This document shows, piece after piece, positions 55,330 through 64,000 of a stretch of DNA of 64,000 bases. Source of the stretch: Arabidopsis thaliana (lineage: Eukaryota > Streptophyta > Magnoliopsida > Brassicales > Brassicaceae); assembly GCF_000001735.4 (NCBI RefSeq), contig NC_003071.7:2181001-2245000 (forward strand). The letters are read 5' to 3'. Within the stretch, counting starts at the first letter, position 1; every line of letters begins with the position of its first letter. A model generated the notes under the pieces. That model had not been told where the DNA came from, ran no database searches, and saw only the letters and a program-made list of their open reading frames with translations. The position numbers and the translations under genes are program-made.

Positions 55330-58301
55330 AACATAATCTCCTAAAGGAACTCTGCATTTTGATGTCCGAGTCCAACTCAATGAACAGAGCTTGACTGAAA
55401 CGTTTTTTGGAGGTGAAATTCCTTTATTCGTAGGCTTGTTAAAGAGTCTACGCTATAGCTTACCCTCGACTCTCTGCCACCCTTGATTGCGATACTGATA
55501 TAGTTGAGCATAAAACTCAAAAGGTCGTGTGAAGAAGAATTTTGGTAAGATGTCCTTTGTTCTATCGCCTTTGATGTATATGTTTTTGAGTTGTGCGATG
55601 CATGCTGCATTGTCTTTGTACATAATTGTTGGAGCTTTTTTCCTTGCATAGATACCACAATCTTTTTGTATATGGTAACTATGGATCTTAGCCATACACG
55701 CTAAAAATCTTGCGGCTAGTTTCATGAATTGCTAAAATCTCTGAATGATTAGAAGATGTGGCTGCAACAGTTTTCTTCATAGAACGCCAATAAATAGCAA
55801 TACATGTGAAGACATATTCTGTTTACGATCTACCATTATGGAGATCAGATAAATATCCTGCATCTGCAAAACCTTATGGAGATCAGATAAGTATCCTGCA
55901 TCTGCAAAACCAATTAAATCTTCTAAATTGGTTAGGAAAAAGCAGACTCATGTCTTTCTTACATTGGAGATAACGAAGTATATGTTTAATTCCATTCCAA
56001 TGTCTTCGAGTTGGACATGAACTTGCACTTAAGTATGATATTTCAGGACTAAGAACTCCTTCATTGTTTTCCCGAGGACATAATGGATCTTTATCCACAT
56101 CAAGTGACCTTACAACCATTGGGCTACTCAAGGGGACTGCTCCATCCATGTAGAATCTTTTGAGAACATTTTCTGTATATGTCTCTTGATGCACCAGAAT
56201 TACATTATTTAGGTGTTCAATTTGTAGTCCCAAACAAAATTTTGTTTTTCCAAAATCTCTCTTCTCAAATTCTTTCTTTAAATATTCTACTGTGAAGGAG
56301 ATCTCTGCAGAAGTTCCCATAATATTTAAATCATCAACATAAACTACAATTATAACAAATCATTTCCCAAATCTGTTTATAAAGATGCATGGACTAACAT
56401 AGTCTTTTTTTGTATATTCTTTTAGCAAGTCACTAAGGCGATTATACCACATACACCATGATTGTTTTAATTTATAAAGGGATCGATTTAATTTTATGCA
56501 GTATTGTTCTCGAGAATTTGATTGTACTGCTTCTGACATTTTAAATCATTCTGGGATTTTCATATAAATGTCATTTTTCAGTGGACCGTATAAATAGGTT
56601 GTGACTACATCCATCAAACATAAATCAAGTCCTTCTTTTACTGCTAGACTAATAAGGAACCAAAATGTAGTTGCATCCACCACAAGAGAGTATGTCTCTT
56701 CATAGTCAATTCCGGGTCTTTGTGGGAATCCTTGTGCGACTTTATGCCTTACAATTTCACCGTTTTCATTCTTCTTTCGTACAAAGACCCATTTATGTCC
56801 CACTGGTTTTACACTTTCGGGTGTACAGACTACTGGTCCAAACACTTCTCTCTTTGCAAGAAATTTTAATTCTGCATCTATTGCTTCATTCCATTCTGGC
56901 AAATCACTTCTTTGTGTACACTCTTCAATAGATGTTGGTTCATGATCCTCATCCATAACATCAACTGCTATGTTGCAAGCAAAATATCATCGACGTCGAT
57001 TTGCTTTCAGTTCTATTTTCTTCTAGACATGACATAACCAGTTGAGATCTCTTAATTGTCAGGTAACTGAATTTCTTTCTGTGTCATGTCTAAAGTCTCT
57101 TCGGGAGATTCCTCATTTGTAATTATTTTTTCTATTTTACCTATGCCAATTTCTGTCCCTTTTCTTTTTTAAGGATTTTTATTTTTGAGCCAATAGGTTT
57201 ACCACGCTTTAAACGTGTTTTTGTCCTTAGGAGATATTTATTCTTATTGGATCATTTGCAACCGGTATATGTGATTTGATCACACTTTTGGGTCAGTAAA
57301 TGCATAGGGCAACTGATTTGCTAAGCTCTGTAAATGAATTAACTTTTGGACTTCTAATTCACACTCTTTAGTCCGAGGATCAAGATAAGACATTGATAAT
57401 TCATTCCAAAGTATATCTTTTTCTTACTGTTTATTTATCCCTCTAATGTTGGAAAAACAGACTCATTACAATGACAGTATGCGAATCGAGCTTTTGAATA
57501 AATCCCATGTGGATGGCTCGAGATACTTTTATTGATGGGAAATCATAACCAACATATACTCCCAACCTTCTTTGAGGTCCCATTGTTTTCCCACTTCTTA
57601 TGAGAGTTTGAGTTCTTAAAATGAACTCCACTGCCTAGTCCTCTAGTGTATACACGGCCACGACCACGGTTGTAACCACTTTTTTGACCATAGCATGTCA
57701 CATTCGTTTCAGAGAACAAAGCAAAACCTGATGGGCATAGTCCATGGTTTTTCAAAAGTAACTCATTGTTTTTCTCAGCTACAAGTAGACAAGAAATAAG
57801 TTGGGAATACTTCACGAATCCCTTTTCACCGTACTGTGTCTGCAAGACAATGTTATTAGCATTAAAAAGTAGAGAATGTCTACTCCAACTTATCTGCATC
57901 CATCATTTTCTCTCCACATAATTCCAATTTAAAGTTATTTTGAATAAGGCTGAGTTGTACTAACTTACATATTTAAAGTCTTGGAGTCTCAGATGAGTCC
58001 AATCATATCGGACCTTAGATAATATCATAGTCTTCTCATGATCATAACTGTGCTTTAGATTGTTCCAAATGATCTGCGGATCTTTCACACTGAAATACTC
58101 ATTCTTGAGATCCTCATGGAGATGGTATCGCAGAAAAATCATAGCTTCTAATTTTTCTTTACTTTGAGTTTGATTCCCATCTTTGATGGTATCAAGGAGA
58201 TCTTTTGAATCTAGATAAATTTCAGCATTCAGTACCAATGCCAAATAGTTATCTCCTGTGATATCAAGAGTTCCAAATTAAAGATTCATAAGTTTTGACA
58301 T
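55330..58301 (-). pseudogene. Ty1/Copia retrotransposon gag-pol, broken and internally deleted
   Basis: From right to left on the minus strand: the gag start MSKLMNL (ATG at 58,301, stop after seven codons) continuing TGDNYLALVLNAEIYLDSKD and FSVKDPQIIWNNLKHSYDHE (58,244-57,960). A CCHC-region remnant with GYNRGRGRVYTRG follows (57,720-57,640). It passes directly to the integrase C-terminal segment SGKTMGPQRRLGVYVGYDFP (57,600-57,540), so the protease and the catalytic integrase are deleted. RT starts at SIEECTQRSDLPEWNEAIDA and runs through FVRKKNENGEIVRHKVAQGF and LCLMDVVTTYLYG (56,956-56,546). RT/RNase H continues (56,320-55,883), then IMYKDNAACIAQLKNIYIKG and ILPKFFFTR (55,725-55,453). 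Multiple stops and frame changes are present. It lies head-to-tail against PAA2 at its 3' side. Confidence 0.9.
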
Positions 58302-59395
58302 GGTTTACTAAAATATTAAAAAAATTGATTAAATATGACTAGATTTCAAAAATAAAAAAATATGTGTTAATTTTCAAAATACATTAACAAATAAAATATT
58401 ACAATTATCTTTTTTTTCGTCTTAGATTTATTTTTATTGCAAATTATGAGAACTGTTACAAAGACGATTTTACTACAGACAATTCCTTCTGAACGATATT
58501 ATAATTATCTTATAATAATAAAGTATTACTTTGCAAGGAAAGTTTCATAGAAAATTAAAAAACGTAGAATTGGGTTGACTAACGCTTTTTGTTAAAAAAA
58601 AGTAATAGGACAATCAAATATTAAATATATGAAAATCAACAATCAAGTATTAAATATATGGAAATCAGAATATTAGATATCTATCTACATATGAAAAGTC
58701 AATATCAAAAGTAATAATATATGTACGACGATCATGGTTGTGAAATATGAATTATCAAAAATAAAGTATTAACTAAATAATATTGAATCAATCGTAAAAG
58801 AATTTTAGATAATAAAATATTAACTGAACTATATTGAATATGCAACTATCCAAAACGAAGAAGATAGAAAAATACTAGGAATTAATGCTAAGAACTAGTT
58901 CTTTGGCTCTTATATAAGAGCTGGTTCTTAGAATTTAAACCAATTATTCATTTAATTTTTGTCAAAGTTAATGCTAAGAATTTCTTAAAAACCTACCAAT
59001 AATGATGCTCTAATGCATGCTTGCATCATTCACCACCGGGCATTTAATAGTTGCAATATTAACTAGATAAAATATCAAATTAAATAATATATTTTATATT
59101 ATTATAATAGATTTCACATAAATTAACAATCAACAAACATGATTCTTTTTTTTTGACGATTTTCTTTATAGAATCATTGAATCATGCTATAATAATTAGA
59201 TAAATAAATGGTAAGCATGATTATCTTCTTTACTGAATCATTGAAAACATGCTTTTACCAATCTATATCATAATTATCGATCGGCTCATATTGTTTGTTT
59301 CAATAATAGAAAAATAAATACTATGAACCATGAGTCGATAAATAAACATAGTTCTATAAAAAAAAATGAGAATATCTACCTTTTAGCTGATAACT
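58302..59395. other. Presumed Copia 5' leader with a small hairpin repeat
   Basis: AT-rich, with no coding sequence. At 58,890-58,935 CTAAGAACTAGTTCTTTGGC and the inverse GAGCTGGTTCTTAG form a MITE-like hairpin. Two similar AATCATTGAATCATGCT blocks lie at about 59,170 and 59,236. Confidence 0.4.
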
Positions 59396-59580
59396 TGTTG
59401 TAAATAGAGATAGAGATCGAAGAAACGTGTGTATTATTCTAATGAATAGAGGGTATTTTATATCAATGTGGAGGGGAAGGGTTTTACTTGGGTGACAAAG
59501 TAAAACCCTATGTACAAGTAATTTTAGAGACTTCTATAAAATGAATCTTATAATGGGCATCCATCTATTATTTAGAACAA
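59396..59580 (-). mobile_element. Possible truncated Copia 5' LTR (R/U5)
   Basis: On the minus strand TATAAAATACCC (about 59,460) precedes CT-rich sequence and an end TTTACAACA, directly followed by AGTTATCAGC, a primer-binding-like word found after LTRs of this Copia type. If so, this is the R/U5 part of the LTR of the element at 55.3-58.3 kb. Its start is cut by the Helitron at 59,581. Confidence 0.4.
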
Positions 59581-60235
59581 CTAGGTGATCACCCGCGCTA
59601 CGCCGCGGGTTTTTTGGATTTTTTGTATTGTTTAACTTAAATATATAAATAATTTATTTATCTAATCATTCACTCATGCAATAAGCAATTACTTTTAGTA
59701 TTTAAAATATTTTTTCTAACAAATTCTCACCAATGCATCATGCACATAATTCATAAACAACGTTTGTCTTAAACCATTTTAATAGATGGTAGTGTTGGAT
59801 TCTAGAAACTTAAGAATTTGATAGTGGAGCTCCTTACGTATTCCTCACCCTCAATAATTTATTATATAAATATCAATTTAGGAGAATATAAATATCAATT
59901 TAAGAGAATAACTTACTCAAATCATTAAGTAATCCACGACTATTATACACTCATACTTTGTGTTTGGATTACAAAAAAAAAATCTTCGAGTATGAGAAAA
60001 CTATTATAATGGTTTTATTGAAAAATCATGTAATATTAAAATAAATTTAGTAATAGTACAACTAAATATGTAAAATAAAATAATATCTAAAATTAAATAA
60101 TAAATATATCATTAACCTATAAATTAAAAGTTGAAGAGATTACATTAATTATTTAATAGACACATGGCAAATGCTAAAGTGATGATGTGTCAATCATATG
60201 GAGAGAGTTTACCAACTTTCATATATATAATTAGC
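59581..60235 (-). mobile_element. Non-autonomous Helitron, 3' end clear
   Basis: On the minus strand the 3' end is CCCGCGGCGTAGCGCGGG (a perfect GC hairpin), then TGATCACCTAG, then a host T. This is the classic Arabidopsis Helitron terminus (CTAG at 59,581-59,584). The body is AT-rich and gene-free. The 5' end is placed loosely near the TATATATGAAAGTTGG block (about 60,225); an exact A|TC junction was not found. Confidence 0.8.
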
Positions 60236-61773
60236 AATTAACTGTTTTCTTTTATAGTACAAACCTTAAATCAAAAAGATGTTCAAAATCAGTACAAACC
60301 TAAAATCAAAATATTATGGTTATACCATCATACTTGAAAAAATTATTGGCATGTTATATCCAACTATTCCTTAACTAATTGACTAATATTATATTTAATT
60401 TATTCCTTTAAGCTACTTTAATGATCACCATCTAACTCTAATAAGATCGGAAAGCTAAACTAGGCATGATGCTTAATTGTCATATGACAAGGCTGCTTTC
60501 TTAGACTATGTCACATTCATCGTTTAATTTTGATTAGAAATTTATAATGTTTTCTACAAAGACTTGCATTACTTTTTAATTACAAATAACAATTTTACCA
60601 TATTTATATCATAATTTCACTACAAAGACTTCCATTATTTTTCAAGTATTCATAATCTATTTATCTCATAATTTCACATATGAAAGGTTTGACTAGATTT
60701 TGTTTTCCTTTTGGCTAAAGATTAAATTTGTTAGATTATACTAATAAATCGAACCATTTACAAAAAAAAAATGAAAATATTAAAATATCTTTCAAGTCAC
60801 TTGAAAGATATTTTTGTAACCGTATTCTATTTTAATAAGAACAAAGCGCATAAGTAACAAAATTGTCTATGTGTCTCATTTTTTCTTGTTTATTATAACT
60901 ACTTGTCCCGCTGTAATAAAGTATAAAAAATATATATTTTTAACACACATTGCATCCACATTTTGTTTTTGTTTTATGAGCAATTGCATAGCACCTTTAT
61001 AACTAAATTATTTAAATAAACACATTAAATTGTATTTAATTATTAAAAATAAAGTCAATCTATAACCAACTTATAAATCAAATGAAACTATATTTTCGTA
61101 AATAATTATAAAAGTTGTCTCGTCTCTCATAAAAAAAACACCGAATTTCTTGAAAGTTCCCCTTTATGTGTTGAAAACCGTGTGGCTCACCCAATTCCAG
61201 CTCAATATCCTTAGCCGATTGCTTCAAGAGATCCACATTCCTTTTCTTCGTGTGTAGTAGCACTTACACATATAATAGCCGATTGCAAATTTTCTTTAGA
61301 TGTCCCAGCTATTTTAACAATATATGGTTTAATTAGGGACTTAATCGCTTCCTAGATGATCCTAAAGGCATTATATTCCGTTTCATTGAATTATTATAAT
61401 TGCTCGATTGTGAGGCATCAAAAATAAATAAATAATTCTAGGTCAATACCATCTAGGATTGTGAGACTTGTTAAACCTACAATTACTAACTAATGTATAT
61501 TTTGTTGATGATCGATGCATATGTATATGCATTTAGAAGTTATAGAGCATTGATTAGACGACATAAACAACAATGCAAAAAGAATAAAATGGTTTAGGTA
61601 AACAACAGTTTTACTTCTTGCGTTAGTGATATTTTCGGATGGTATACTACCAAAATATATATATGTGAATATGACTATCTGAGTAGAATATTGACTTTAG
61701 TTACACGAAACATCAAATCCATCTATAAACCAAAGTATCTTGATCAGTCAATAGAGGTGGTACATGTTACAAA
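60236..61773. other. Gene-free region downstream of SCPL38
   Basis: AT-rich. A short direct repeat (CACTACAAAGACTT / CTACAAAGACTTGCATTACT) is seen near 60,554 and 60,620. The minus-strand frame at 61,078-61,263 is unrecognised and not supported. Nothing else was seen. Confidence 0.4.
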
Positions 61774-63460
<1,687 letters not shown>

Positions 63461-64000
63461 TCTATTATTTCTGAGTACGAGAGAGATGAAAGGTTTAAGA
63501 AATGAATGGCAGCATTTTATAGATATATTTTTGGTGTTGACAACTATTTTTACTATATAGTGTTTTTAAACGATGTGTTCTTTTTTTATATTTAGCAAAA
63601 CAATATACCTTTTACAGTAACTCTTGAGATTAAATTTAAAAACCCTATATTTTGGGTTTTGGGGTTTTTCCAAAAGTAGGAAAACAAACAAACAAAATCA
63701 AGACACGGCCATTCACGTCTGGCAACAAGAAACAACTTGCAATGTAAATTCTGATGTCTCTGCATCCTTCTTCGCAAAGGCTGGGTTGTGTCTTGTTAAT
63801 TTAGATAAAGACAAATTATCTTTGTGGTTAAATATAAGGAGGATTGACAGAAATGACACTAAAAAACTTTAATATTATAAAAATTGCACTTCTTTTGAAA
63901 CTTCCAAATATAGCAGACAAAGTTTTTAATCCTCTAGAAATTAACTAAATAATAAAGTTTTTTGGTACTATTTGTGTCAATTCCCAAAATAAAAATGAAA
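63461..64000. promoter_or_regulatory. Upstream region of SCPL38 to window end
   Basis: Minus-strand 5' flank. A TATA-like TCTATAAAATGC sits at about 63,517 (minus), some 55 bp before the start codon. Beyond that it is AT-rich, with no gene found to the window end. Confidence 0.45.

Overview
The window is plant nuclear DNA. It has AT-rich intergenic sequence, GT-AG introns and many plant transposon families. Six intact or nearly intact genes encode recognisable Arabidopsis-type proteins: NAT1-like nucleobase transporter (+, 5' partial), GH17/X8 beta-1,3-glucanase (+), single-exon ARM-repeat protein (-), 5-methylthioribose-1-phosphate isomerase MTI1 (+), 20S proteasome alpha subunit PAA2 (+) and serine carboxypeptidase-like SCPL38 (-). 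From memory this order and orientation match Arabidopsis thaliana chromosome 2 around At2g05760 to At2g05850, near the pericentromere. The source is probably A. thaliana or a very close relative; this was not checked against a database.

The genes are islands in a transposon-rich landscape. 1-5.5 kb: NAT1, a tandem repeat with a palindromic core, and promoter-like DNA with no convincing gene. 5.9-11.5 kb: a decayed PIF/Harbinger element (transposase plus Myb/SANT-like partner) split by a 1.8-kb solo LTR with a perfect 5-bp target duplication. 11.5-17.2 kb: a Helitron-like end, a LINE interrupted by a 243-bp hAT element, a truncated MULE transposase, and a tandem duplication carrying two TA-flanked Stowaway-type MITEs. 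18.4-20.3 kb: the glucanase. 20.9-25.3 kb: a broken MULE transposase gene. 25.4-28.8 kb: two decayed copies of an F-box-like family, a minisatellite and a 24-G run. 28.8-34.0 kb: two non-autonomous MULEs with long inverted termini and perfect 9- and 10-bp target duplications, a LINE fragment split by a hAT element, and a GGTTCGG-rich hAT-like repeat. 34.2-36.0 kb: the ARM gene. 36.3-38.0 kb: a third non-autonomous MULE with a perfect 9-bp duplication. 38.2-41.4 kb: a Helitron end and a CACTA fragment that keeps one terminus, a promoter and part of a TNP2-type ORF. 41.8-46.6 kb: hAT-like repeats around an unexplained GC-richer coding-like island, and an LTR remnant. 48.8-55.1 kb: MTI1 and PAA2, separated by a hAT-like element with an internal minisatellite. 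55.3-60.2 kb: a decayed Copia element and a Helitron end. 61.8-63.5 kb: SCPL38.

The host genes do not form a pathway; they are ordinary separately transcribed plant genes (methionine salvage, proteasome, cell wall, membrane transport, vacuolar or secreted peptidase). No clearly new multi-gene system is visible. The most unusual observation is a tRNA-like Pol III promoter layout (A box, B box, T-run) inside both inverted arms of the MULE at 30,062-31,136. Also notable are the dated nesting of elements, a GC-AG intron in PAA2, orphan housekeeping-type promoter motifs at 4.25-4.85 kb, and the coding-like island at 44.6 kb.
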